Assembly (NCBI GenBank): GCA_024234595.1
Contig: JACKNZ010000032.1
Span: forward strand, 1-13,182
From: Moraxellaceae bacterium
Lineage (GTDB): Bacteria; Pseudomonadota; Gammaproteobacteria; Pseudomonadales; Moraxellaceae
Direction: 5' to 3'
Length of the DNA stretch: 13,182 nucleotides
Shown one piece after another: positions 7,104 to 13,182 of the stretch. Every line of letters starts with the position of its first letter. Position 1 is the first letter of the stretch. A model generated the notes under the pieces. That model saw nothing but the letters and a program-made list of their open reading frames with translations. It was not told where the DNA came from and made no database searches. A program made the position numbers and the translations under genes.

Positions 7104-7160
7104 TAGCACGTTTAGTCAGTCGTCCGCTGGCATTACATTATCACTCTAGTCAGGACACTC

Positions 7161-9287
7161 ATGGCCACATTTACACGCAAACAATTATTATGGTCTGCCA
7201 GTTTAGGCAGCTTGATTTTTTTCTCTGCCGTCTTCTCTACCCAAGCGGCAGCCCCTGTTTCGATTGAGCCTACCAAGGATGAAATCAAGGCCACCCGTTC
7301 AACGGTGGCCATGCTAAAACATTTACACTACGAACACAAAAAGCTAAACGATGCGTTTTCTAGTCAAGTTTTAGACCGTTATCTCAAAGACTTAGACAGT
7401 AGTCGCGCTTATTTTTTGGCATCTGATATCAAAGAGTTTGAAGAGTACCGTTATCAATTTGACGATGATTTAGTCAAAGGCGACGTTTCTCGAGCTTTTG
7501 CCATTTATACGCGCTTTCAGCAACGTTTTAATCAACGCTCCGACTATATTTTAAAAGAACTCAAAAAAGGTGTTGATAATTTTGATTTTAGTAAAGATGA
7601 CACGCTCGAAGTTAAACGTGACAATGCGCCGTGGGCAAACGATAGTAAAGAACTCGACAAGTTATGGCATAAACGCCTTAAATCAGCGGTATTAAGTTTG
7701 CGCTTATCAGGCAAAAAAGACAGCGAAATTATTAAGTTACTCACCAAGCGTTACGAAACACAGCGTAATAATATGAATCGTAATAAGCCTGATGATGTAT
7801 TTCAGGGCTTTATGAATGCCTATACCGAAACCTACGACCCCCATACTGAGTATTTTTCGCCTCGCACCTCCGAAAACTTTAACATTAACATGAGTTTGTC
7901 TTTAGAGGGTATTGGTGCAGTATTACAAGCCGAAGATGAATATACCAAAATTGTTCGTCTTGTTCCTGCTGGCCCTGCCGAAAAATCCAAACTTCTTAAA
8001 CCTGGGGATAGAATCGTAGGGGTTGCACAAGGCAATGATGATTTTGTCGATGTGATTGGTTGGCGTATTGACGAAGTAGTTGATTTGATTCGCGGCCCTA
8101 AAAATAGCACCGTTCGTTTGCAAGTGTTGCCTGCCAGTGCGGTGGATGAAAACCAAACTAAGGTCATTAGTATTGTTCGTCAAACCATTAAACTCGAAGA
8201 ACAAGCCGCTCAAAAACGTGTCTTAACCCTCACGCGTGACAATAAACCTTATAAAGTAGGTGTTATCAAACTACCTACTTTTTATGCCGATTTTGCGGCC
8301 ATGCAAGCAGGCGACCCCAATTATCGCAGTACCACACGTGATGTGGCGCGCTTACTTGAAGAGTTAAAAAACGAAAAAATTGACGGTTTAGTGGTGGATT
8401 TACGCAATAATGGTGGCGGTTCTTTAACTGAGGCCAACTCTTTAATTGGCTTGTTTATCGAAACTGGCCCAACCGTGCAAGTCAAAAATGCCAATAACGA
8501 AGTTGAATTGATGGGTGACCCTGATAGTGCTGTCGCTTACGATGGCCCACTGGTGGTGATGACTAATCGACTGTCTGCCTCTGCTGCCGAAATTTTTGCA
8601 GGTGCAATTCAGGACTATGGTCGTGGTTTAGTAGTGGGTTCTACGACCTTTGGTAAAGGTACTGTTCAGTCCTTACGGCCACTCAATCATGGTGAATTAA
8701 AACTCACCGAAGCCAAGTTTTATCGTATCTCGGGTGCAAGCACCCAACACAAAGGCGTAGATGCTGATATTAACTTTCCCAATATCTTCTCTAGCAGCGA
8801 TATTGGCGAATCGTCTTTAGAAAACGCCTTAGCATGGGACACTATTCCGCCTGCGCGTTATTTGCCTTATTCGGGATTTAGCCGCCATTTGGCTCAGCTA
8901 AAAGAAAAATCGCAACGCCGACAGGCCAGTGACCCTGATTTTCAGTATCTTAATGCTCAAATTGCATTAGCCGAATCACTCAAAAAAGAAACGGTGATTT
9001 CTTTAAATGAAGAAAAACGCAAAGCAGAGCAAGAAGCTTTAGATAATAAACGACTGGCGATTGAAAACACACGTCGCGCTGCCAAAGGTCAAGAGTTGCT
9101 TAAAACATGGCGCGAAGCCGAAGACCAAAATGAGGAAGACCAAGCAGATGAGCTGGCAGACCCCAGCAAAAAAGAGAAGCCAGAAGATGAAGCCTTTGTT
9201 AAAGAAGCGGCTGAGATTTTGTTAGATGCTTCGTTAAGTGCTAACGAAGTTCCCGTACAAAGTGTTGCCAAACGCAAAGCTAAGTAA
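7161..9287 (+). CDS. prc: Tail-specific periplasmic protease Prc/Tsp (S41)
   Basis: Periplasmic C-terminal processing protease. In E. coli it trims FtsI, degrades SsrA-tagged periplasmic proteins and, with NlpI, degrades the peptidoglycan hydrolase MepS. The 708 residues begin with a signal peptide (hydrophobic about 9-27, likely cleavage after TQA or AAA near 30). An N-terminal helical domain (about 40-235) precedes a PDZ domain (about 240-325) and the S41 protease core. The Ser-Lys catalytic set is S474, D485 and K499, with the same 11- and 25-residue spacing as E. coli S430/D441/K455. A highly charged C-terminal segment (about 610-690) follows. AGGA lies six bases before the ATG. The stop overlaps the convergent cyclotransferase-like gene by 8 bp. 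Confidence 0.95.
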   Translation: MATFTRKQLLWSASLGSLIFFSAVFSTQAAAPVSIEPTKDEIKATRSTVAMLKHLHYEHKKLNDAFSSQVLDRYLKDLDSSRAYFLASDIKEFEEYRYQFDDDLVKGDVSRAFAIYTRFQQRFNQRSDYILKELKKGVDNFDFSKDDTLEVKRDNAPWANDSKELDKLWHKRLKSAVLSLRLSGKKDSEIIKLLTKRYETQRNNMNRNKPDDVFQGFMNAYTETYDPHTEYFSPRTSENFNINMSLSLEGIGAVLQAEDEYTKIVRLVPAGPAEKSKLLKPGDRIVGVAQGNDDFVDVIGWRIDEVVDLIRGPKNSTVRLQVLPASAVDENQTKVISIVRQTIKLEEQAAQKRVLTLTRDNKPYKVGVIKLPTFYADFAAMQAGDPNYRSTTRDVARLLEELKNEKIDGLVVDLRNNGGGSLTEANSLIGLFIETGPTVQVKNANNEVELMGDPDSAVAYDGPLVVMTNRLSASAAEIFAGAIQDYGRGLVVGSTTFGKGTVQSLRPLNHGELKLTEAKFYRISGASTQHKGVDADINFPNIFSSSDIGESSLENALAWDTIPPARYLPYSGFSRHLAQLKEKSQRRQASDPDFQYLNAQIALAESLKKETVISLNEEKRKAEQEALDNKRLAIENTRRAAKGQELLKTWREAEDQNEEDQADELADPSKKEKPEDEAFVKEAAEILLDASLSANEVPVQSVAKRKAK

Positions 9288-9633
9288 TTTTAACTAAATG
9301 GGTGATTGGTCTTAGGTACCAATACACCCATGCGTTAAGCCATTGGCCAGTATCACATAACACAGGTGTCAAGCGACGCTCATATTCGGGGTTGATGCCT
9401 GAGGTTTCTTCAAAAGCATCTAACTCAGGCCATATTTGTCTTGGACAAGCATATACATCCCCTTCTATCCAACCATCACCTTGCACTAAAGCAGGATAAT
9501 AACTGACTTGATAAATATCGCCTTTGAGCTTAGCTTGGCAAATATAGTTGGCCTGTTGCGCTAACCATAAACTCATTGGATGACCCGAGTGTTTACGCAA
9601 AGAGCCATAAACAAATAAATAGGAGTTTTCCAT
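9280..9633 (-). CDS. Gamma-glutamylcyclotransferase-like (AIG2/YtfP) protein
   Basis: Small cytoplasmic protein of 117 residues with the cyclotransferase fold signature VYGSLRKHSGHP (8-19). The acidic segment LDAFEETSG (71-79), where the family's catalytic glutamate lies, is followed by YERR (84-87). Members cyclise gamma-glutamyl amino acids or amines to 5-oxoproline, but many YtfP-like proteins have no proven substrate. An open frame continues upstream to 9783, but the family motif starts at this ATG, which has AAAGG seven bases upstream. Both the site and leader lie inside yceF, and the start shares CATG (9631-9634) with it. The 3' end overlaps prc. Confidence 0.85.
   Translation of the reverse strand: MENSYLFVYGSLRKHSGHPMSLWLAQQANYICQAKLKGDIYQVSYYPALVQGDGWIEGDVYACPRQIWPELDAFEETSGINPEYERRLTPVLCDTGQWLNAWVYWYLRPITHLVKIT
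9621..9625 (+). promoter_or_regulatory. yceF Shine-Dalgarno inside the opposite gene
   Basis: AGGAG sits six bases before the yceF ATG (9632). It falls on the antisense of the third to fifth codons of the cyclotransferase-like gene. Its mirror, AAAGG on the minus strand at 9641-9645, serves the opposite gene and falls within early yceF codons. Confidence 0.7.
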
Positions 9634-10213
9634 GTCCTTACCTTTAGTGTTAGCGTCAACATCTGCGTTTAGACGTGAGCTACTGAGCAAATTACAACTT
9701 AAGTTTATACAAGATAATCCAAATTGTGACGAAACACCATTCAGCAACGAAAGCGCCCCCCAATTAGCCGCGCGTTTGGCCATTGCTAAAGCACAGGCCT
9801 TAGCTGCTCAATATCCACAACATTTGATTATTGGCTCCGACCAAGTGGCTAGTTTTGCAGGCCAACTGATTGGTAAACCACTCACCCATGACAATGCCGT
9901 ACAACAATTACGCGCTTTTAGTGGTCAGAGTGTGACCTTTTATACAGGACTGGCTCTTTTTAATAGCCAACATCAACATCTGCAACATTGTGTTGAGCCG
10001 TTTACGGTGTATTTTAGAGTATTAAGTGTTACGCAAATTGAGCGTTATTTGCAAGCCGAGCGGCCTTACTTTTGCGCTGGTAGTTTTAAAAGTGAGGGCT
10101 TAGGGATTTGCTTATTTGAAAAATTCGAGGGCAATGACCCCAATAGTTTAATTGGTTTGCCGTTGATTCAATTAGTGACAATGTTACAACGTGAGGGAAT
10201 TTCAGTACCTTAA
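9632..10213 (+). CDS. yceF: Maf-like 7-methyl-GTP pyrophosphatase YceF
   Basis: House-cleaning nucleotide pyrophosphatase; the E. coli YceF subfamily hydrolyses m7GTP to m7GMP, unlike the dTTP/UTP-specific YhdE subfamily. The 193 residues carry ASTS-RR (8-15), DETP (33-36), the catalytic region GSDQV (68-72, D70), GKPLT (81-85) and TFYTGLALFNS (102-112). The C-terminal CAGSFKSEGLGI and EGNDPNSLIGLPLI are typical of the YceF branch. In E. coli the gene neighbours rluC; here rluC lies about 2.6 kb away, beyond the glycosidase, sppA and phosphatase genes. Its start is shared with a divergent cyclotransferase-like gene. A weak inverted repeat (TGTCTAA 10214-10220, TTAGACA 10240-10246) follows the stop. 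Confidence 0.93.
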   Translation: MSLPLVLASTSAFRRELLSKLQLKFIQDNPNCDETPFSNESAPQLAARLAIAKAQALAAQYPQHLIIGSDQVASFAGQLIGKPLTHDNAVQQLRAFSGQSVTFYTGLALFNSQHQHLQHCVEPFTVYFRVLSVTQIERYLQAERPYFCAGSFKSEGLGICLFEKFEGNDPNSLIGLPLIQLVTMLQREGISVP

Positions 10214-10279
10214 TGTCTAACCCATCGCATTTTTCATAATTAGACAATTCTATGCCAAACTCGTCACAGTGTTTTTCGC

Positions 10280-10319
10280 CATTATTTAGATAATGAATCC
10301 ATGTCCAAAAAACAAAGGA
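10280..10319 (+). promoter_or_regulatory. GH114 leader: -10-like box in an inverted repeat, and RBS
   Basis: CATTAT (10280-10285) and ATAATG (10290-10295) form a small inverted repeat with loop TTAG. It contains GATAAT (10289-10294), which matches the -10 consensus at five of six bases. No good -35 is visible. AAAGGA at 10314-10319 lies seven bases before the GTG start and is a credible ribosome-binding site. The promoter part is weak; the ribosome-binding site is good. Confidence 0.35.
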
Positions 10320-10326
10320 TTCTGTC

Positions 10327-11088
10327 GTGAAAAAACAATTCATTACCTTAATCAGCTCACTACTTGCTGCATCTGCCACTCAAGCCTATTGGCAACCTCA
10401 CGGCCAGTTAAGCTGGCAAATTCAATTTGCAGGCACATTTAATCCCAATATCAACGCTCAAGTGTTTGATGTTGATTTATTTGATACCCCTCAAAGCACC
10501 ATTGATTTGTTACATGGTCAGGGCAAAAAAGTGATTTGTTATTTTAGTGCAGGTAGCAGCGAAAATTGGCGACCAGACTTTAATCGTTTTCCACGCGAAG
10601 TCAAAGGACGTAATTTAAGCGGTTGGGCAGGCGAAAAATGGCTTGATATTCGACGCTTAGATATTTTAATGCCGATTATGAGTGACCGCATTGCTTTGGC
10701 CAAACAAAAAGGCTGTGATGCCGTTGACCCTGACAATATTGATGGTTATACCAATCGTACAGGCTTTAAGCTTAGTTATAACGACCAATTAACCTATAAC
10801 CGTGCTTTGGCCAATGCGGCACACAGTCAGGATTTAGCGATTGGTCTTAAAAACGACCTCAATCAAATTCCTGATTTGGTGAATGATTTTGATTTTGCGA
10901 TAAACGAAAGCTGTATGGTGTATAACGAATGCAGCATGGTTTCGCCTTTTGTTGCAGTAGGCAAGTCAGTTTTTCATATTGAATATCAAGCAGATATTAG
11001 CGCGATTTGTAGTGTAGGCAATAGTTATGGTTTTAGCTCGATGAAGAAGAATCAAAACTTGGATGGATGGCGAGAGAGTTGTTTGTAA
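10327..11088 (+). CDS. Secreted GH114-like endo-alpha-1,4-polygalactosaminidase
   Basis: Predicted exported TIM-barrel glycosidase of 253 residues. The GTG start is supported by AAAGGA seven bases upstream and by the signal peptide that follows directly (KKQ, hydrophobic about 6-17, cleavage likely after TQA at 20). Family-like segments are KKVICYFSAGSSENWRPD (67-84), WLDIRR (105-110), the acidic DAVDPDNIDGY (131-141, with D134, D136 and D139), GLKND (173-177) and FAINE (190-194). E219 in HIEYQ is another candidate acid. Six cysteines in the mature part suggest disulfides. GH114 enzymes cleave alpha-1,4-linked galactosamine polymers, and PelA hydrolase domains are related. No polysaccharide-synthesis genes are nearby, so the substrate is unknown. 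Confidence 0.82.
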   Translation: MKKQFITLISSLLAASATQAYWQPHGQLSWQIQFAGTFNPNINAQVFDVDLFDTPQSTIDLLHGQGKKVICYFSAGSSENWRPDFNRFPREVKGRNLSGWAGEKWLDIRRLDILMPIMSDRIALAKQKGCDAVDPDNIDGYTNRTGFKLSYNDQLTYNRALANAAHSQDLAIGLKNDLNQIPDLVNDFDFAINESCMVYNECSMVSPFVAVGKSVFHIEYQADISAICSVGNSYGFSSMKKNQNLDGWRESCL

Positions 11089-11103
11089 GGACACTAAGGG
11101 TAT

Positions 11104-11126
11104 TCCCTCCTTTGTTAAAGGAGGGA
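11104..11126. repeat. Perfect 10-bp stem, 3-nt loop hairpin
   Basis: TCCCTCCTTT (11104-11113) and AAAGGAGGGA (11117-11126) pair perfectly around GTT. It lies between the convergent GH114 and sppA genes, 15 bases after the GH114 stop. It lacks a U-tract on either strand but is strong enough to protect or end transcripts. It opens a cluster of three hairpins and looks like a dispersed repeat. Confidence 0.7.
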
Positions 11127-11136
11127 TAATGGGTAG

Positions 11137-11163
11137 CCTGTGTGAAGTGCAACGCAACACGGG
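11137..11163. repeat. Hairpin repeat, copy 1 of an inverted pair
   Basis: CCTGTGT (11137-11143) pairs with ACACGGG (11157-11163), with one G-U wobble, around the 13-nt loop GAAGTGCAACGCA. It matches the reverse complement of 11190-11216 at 18 of 27 positions, and eight of the nine differences are transitions. Confidence 0.6.
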
Positions 11164-11189
11164 ATTACTTGCTTTAACACATTGTTTTT

Positions 11190-11216
11190 CCTGTATTTTG
11201 CTACGCTCCATACAGG
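11190..11216. repeat. Hairpin repeat, copy 2, inverted
   Basis: CCTGTAT (11190-11196) and ATACAGG (11210-11216) pair perfectly around a 13-nt loop. On the minus strand the loop contains GGAGCGTAGC. Arm and loop lengths equal those of the 11137-11163 hairpin. The two copies face each other across 26 bases, so the pair could fold as one larger structure. Confidence 0.65.
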
Positions 11217-11255
11217 CCACAAAAATTTAACTTAATTCTGAGGGATGGTATAAGC

Positions 11256-12209
11256 CTAACGCACTTTTAACTCATCAGACAAACTGAGTTTAGCGGCAAT
11301 GGTCTCACCCATCGTCACCCCTAATTTGCGAATTAAATTATCCATTGGATTTTTGCTTTTGGTGTAATCGACTTGTTCATCAGTAGCAATTAGCTTGTTA
11401 ATGGTTTTTACCGAGCCAAAACCATCGGCCAAACCCAACTCCACCGCTTGTTGACCTGTCCAAAATAAACCTGAAAAAATTTGTGGGTCTTCTTTTAAGC
11501 GTTGGCCACGCCCTTGTTTAACCGCAGTAATAAATTGCTGATGAATGGTGTCGAGCATTTTTTGCACATGGGCTTTTTCTTCGGCACTCACAGGTAAAAA
11601 AGGATTCATAATGGCTTTGTGTTGACCTGCGGTCATGGTGCGGTCTTCGACACCCAGTTTTTTGGTTAACTCTTGCAAACCAAAACCTTGCATAATTACC
11701 CCAATAGACCCCACTAAACTGGCAGGACTGACATAAATTTGGTCAGCTGCTGAGGCAATATAATAAGCACCCGATGCGCCCATATCGGTAATCACTGCAT
11801 AGAGTTTTTTATTGGGATACTTAACGCGTAGCTGTTTAATGGCATCATAGACATAAGCCGACTGTACAGGACTACCACCAGGGCTATTAATGCGTAACAC
11901 TACTGCTTTACTATTTTTAGCGTCAAAAGCATCGGTCAAGCTACCAATTAAATCATCGGCATTGGCATCGGTGCTATCGGCAATTTCGCCTTTAAGCTCA
12001 ACAATCGCTAGGTGTTCAGCACTTGCCTCTCCTGCGGCTGAACCGCCATGTTTAGCAGGTGAAGACACCATCACTAAAATCACCACCAAATAAGCAAACG
12101 TCAGTAACTTAAAAAAGATACTCCAACGTCGTGCCTTTTTTTGTTCTTCTACCGAGGCTAAAGCGATTTTTTCTAACAGTTGCCATTCACGGCCATTGTT
12201 GTCACTCAT
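11256..12209 (-). CDS. sppA: Signal peptide peptidase SppA, short form (S49)
   Basis: Membrane-anchored serine protease that degrades cleaved signal peptides. The 317 residues place it with the short single-core SppA proteins, not the double-length E. coli enzyme. A cytoplasmic N-terminal tail is followed by one transmembrane segment (about 29-49) and the extracytoplasmic protease domain. The Ser/Lys dyad is S146 in DMGASGAYY and K198 in GQHKAIMNPF. Their 52-residue spacing equals that of B. subtilis SppA S147/K199. INSPGGSP (107-114) is the usual oxyanion-region strand. It starts nine bases after the phosphatase stop, and its Shine-Dalgarno (AGGA, 8 nt upstream) overlaps that stop. It is last in the rluC operon. 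Confidence 0.94.
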   Translation of the reverse strand: MSDNNGREWQLLEKIALASVEEQKKARRWSIFFKLLTFAYLVVILVMVSSPAKHGGSAAGEASAEHLAIVELKGEIADSTDANADDLIGSLTDAFDAKNSKAVVLRINSPGGSPVQSAYVYDAIKQLRVKYPNKKLYAVITDMGASGAYYIASAADQIYVSPASLVGSIGVIMQGFGLQELTKKLGVEDRTMTAGQHKAIMNPFLPVSAEEKAHVQKMLDTIHQQFITAVKQGRGQRLKEDPQIFSGLFWTGQQAVELGLADGFGSVKTINKLIATDEQVDYTKSKNPMDNLIRKLGVTMGETIAAKLSLSDELKVR

Positions 12210-12218
12210 GGTTTGTTC

Positions 12219-12866
12219 CTAATACAAATAATCATGTAATTGATAAAGACTATCAACAATCGCAAGCGGTTGATACTGTTGCAAGGTATCAATACTGTGT
12301 ACACCATAAGATACCCCTAAGCGTGGCATATTTATACGTTGCGCCATTTCCATATCATAACTGGTATCGCCAATCATAATACTGTCTTGTGGGGCGGTGT
12401 TGGTATAGTTCAATAACTCCTGCAACATTAAAGGATGAGGCTTAGAGGCGGTTTCGTCAGCACAACGAGTCGCCACAAAATAATGCGCTATGCCTGTTTG
12501 TGCCAGTACTCTATCTAATCCCAAACGGCTTTTACCTGTGGCAATCGCCAATAAATACCCTTGTTGTGTTAATTGCGCCAATAAAGGTTCTGCCCCTGCA
12601 AATAACTCACTCTTGGCGGCACTATGCGCCAAAAAATGCTGTGCATATTGTTGGCGTATTTGCTCGCGTGTTGCCTGACTTGCTGTTGGAAATAACAAAG
12701 CAATGGCCTCAGGCAAGCCTAAACCAATAATATGACGTACGGCTGACACGCTGGGTACAGTTTCTCCCAACACATAAGCCGCCTGTTGCATACTATCGAC
12801 AATATGCGCCACCGAATCCATGAGCGTGCCGTCCCAATCAAAAATGGCTAATTTATAGGCTGGCAT
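12219..12866 (-). CDS. HAD phosphatase, phosphoglycolate phosphatase-like
   Basis: Cytoplasmic HAD-superfamily phosphatase of 215 residues with an alpha-helical cap (about 16-85). Motif I is D10-W-D12-G-T, motif II T110 in ATGKSR, motif III K142 in SKPHP, and motif IV D167 with D171 in GDTSYDMEMA. The pattern is that of the Gph branch, but such proteins vary widely in substrate, so gph is not assigned. The start overlaps the end of rluC by 14 bp, and the ribosome-binding site is poor (AGAGAA, spaced far), which suggests coupling to rluC translation. sppA follows nine bases after the stop. Confidence 0.88.
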   Translation of the reverse strand: MPAYKLAIFDWDGTLMDSVAHIVDSMQQAAYVLGETVPSVSAVRHIIGLGLPEAIALLFPTASQATREQIRQQYAQHFLAHSAAKSELFAGAEPLLAQLTQQGYLLAIATGKSRLGLDRVLAQTGIAHYFVATRCADETASKPHPLMLQELLNYTNTAPQDSIMIGDTSYDMEMAQRINMPRLGVSYGVHSIDTLQQYQPLAIVDSLYQLHDYLY

Positions 12867-13182
12867 TTCTTAATTTCTCTAACACTTGTTGCAACTCTGG
12901 TGCTAATGGGCAATGCAAAACTAAGGGCTTGTTTTGATTGGGCATCGTTAAAGTGAGGTCTTGAGCATGCAAAAACAAGCGATTTAAACCCCATTTTTCT
13001 TTGGCATTTTTATTGTTTTCGTTAGATGTATATTTTTCATCACCCAAAATCGGATGACCCAAAAACTGGGCGTGTACCCTAATTTGGTGAGTTCGGCCTG
13101 TTAATGGCCTTGCTTCGACCAACGTGCAATCGCCAAAACGCTCAATGACTTTAAAATGAGTTTCGGCCGCTTTGCCCTCGCG
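12853..13182 (-). CDS. rluC: 23S rRNA pseudouridine synthase RluC, C-terminal part
   Basis: Partial gene cut by the right edge of the window. The 109 visible residues read in frame from the boundary (REGKAAETHFKV...), so the true start is outside. RluC converts uridines 955, 2504 and 2580 of 23S rRNA to pseudouridine. The segment shows TGRTHQIRVHAQFLGHPILG, typical of the RluA/RluC/RluD family. The catalytic aspartate motif lies upstream, beyond the edge. RluC rather than RluA or RluD is favoured by the REGK-AET-FKV segment and by yceF nearby. The stop overlaps the phosphatase start by 14 bp. It is the first visible gene of the operon. Confidence 0.88.
   Translation of the reverse strand, partial: REGKAAETHFKVIERFGDCTLVEARPLTGRTHQIRVHAQFLGHPILGDEKYTSNENNKNAKEKWGLNRLFLHAQDLTLTMPNQNKPLVLHCPLAPELQQVLEKLRNASL

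Noticed and set aside
7832..8213. Two overlapping minus-strand open frames inside prc
   Set aside because: Both are antisense to the conserved PDZ region and show no ribosome site or recognisable domain.
9634..9783. N-terminal extension of the cyclotransferase-like gene
   Set aside because: The frame is open to 9783, but the extra 50 residues are antisense to yceF and unlike the family, and a good ribosome site precedes the ATG at 9633.
10214..10246. Intrinsic terminator after yceF
   Set aside because: The 7-bp arms are AT-rich, the loop is 19 bases and no U-tract follows.
10086..10379. Minus-strand open frame across the yceF-GH114 gap
   Set aside because: It spans the ends of two convincing plus-strand genes and has no family features.
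12490..12730. Two plus-strand open frames inside the HAD phosphatase gene
   Set aside because: They are antisense shadows of a gene with all four HAD motifs intact.

Overview
The window looks like ordinary chromosome from an AT-leaning gammaproteobacterium. Nearly every gene is a recognisable housekeeping family. The proteins resemble Pseudomonadales/Moraxellaceae-type orthologues (RlmJ, CysQ, YrfG, DsbD, NagZ, Prc, YceF, short-form SppA, RluC). A Moraxellaceae-like host is my best guess, from protein character and from rluC-phosphatase-sppA lying near yceF, but the sequence alone does not prove it. I see no phage, insertion sequence, CRISPR array, tRNA or rRNA.

Layout. Positions 1-129 are a non-coding cluster of hairpin repeats. 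Then come rlmJ (-) and a HIF-prolyl-hydroxylase-like 2OG oxygenase (+), divergent from one CATG. Next is a minus-strand run cysQ > RRM protein > yehS. yrfG (+) diverges from cysQ, again from a single CATG. dsbD (+) and nagZ (-) converge and share a TTAA as their stop codons. nagZ and prc (+) diverge from the only sizeable promoter region between divergent genes. prc and a gamma-glutamylcyclotransferase-like gene (-) converge with an 8-bp overlap, and that gene diverges from yceF/maf (+) at a third shared CATG. A secreted GH114-like glycosidase (+) follows. Between it and the minus-strand operon rluC > HAD phosphatase > sppA is a second cluster of hairpin repeats. rluC is cut by the right edge.

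Functions. RlmJ and RluC modify 23S rRNA, and the 2OG oxygenase may modify the translation apparatus (its Pseudomonas relative acts on EF-Tu). CysQ and YrfG dephosphorylate nucleotides, and YceF removes non-canonical ones. DsbD, Prc, SppA and NagZ serve envelope redox balance, proteolysis and peptidoglycan recycling. The cyclotransferase-like protein and the secreted glycosidase have uncertain substrates.

The most unusual features are architectural. Three separate divergent gene pairs each share one CATG as both start codons, so leaders and ribosome sites lie inside the opposite gene. Two intergenic gaps hold hairpins whose stems differ but whose loops share a GAGCG-type core. I find no convincing new multi-gene system. 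The best leads are the hairpin family, the shared-start pairs, the PHD2-like hydroxylase and the RRM-DUF1456 pair.
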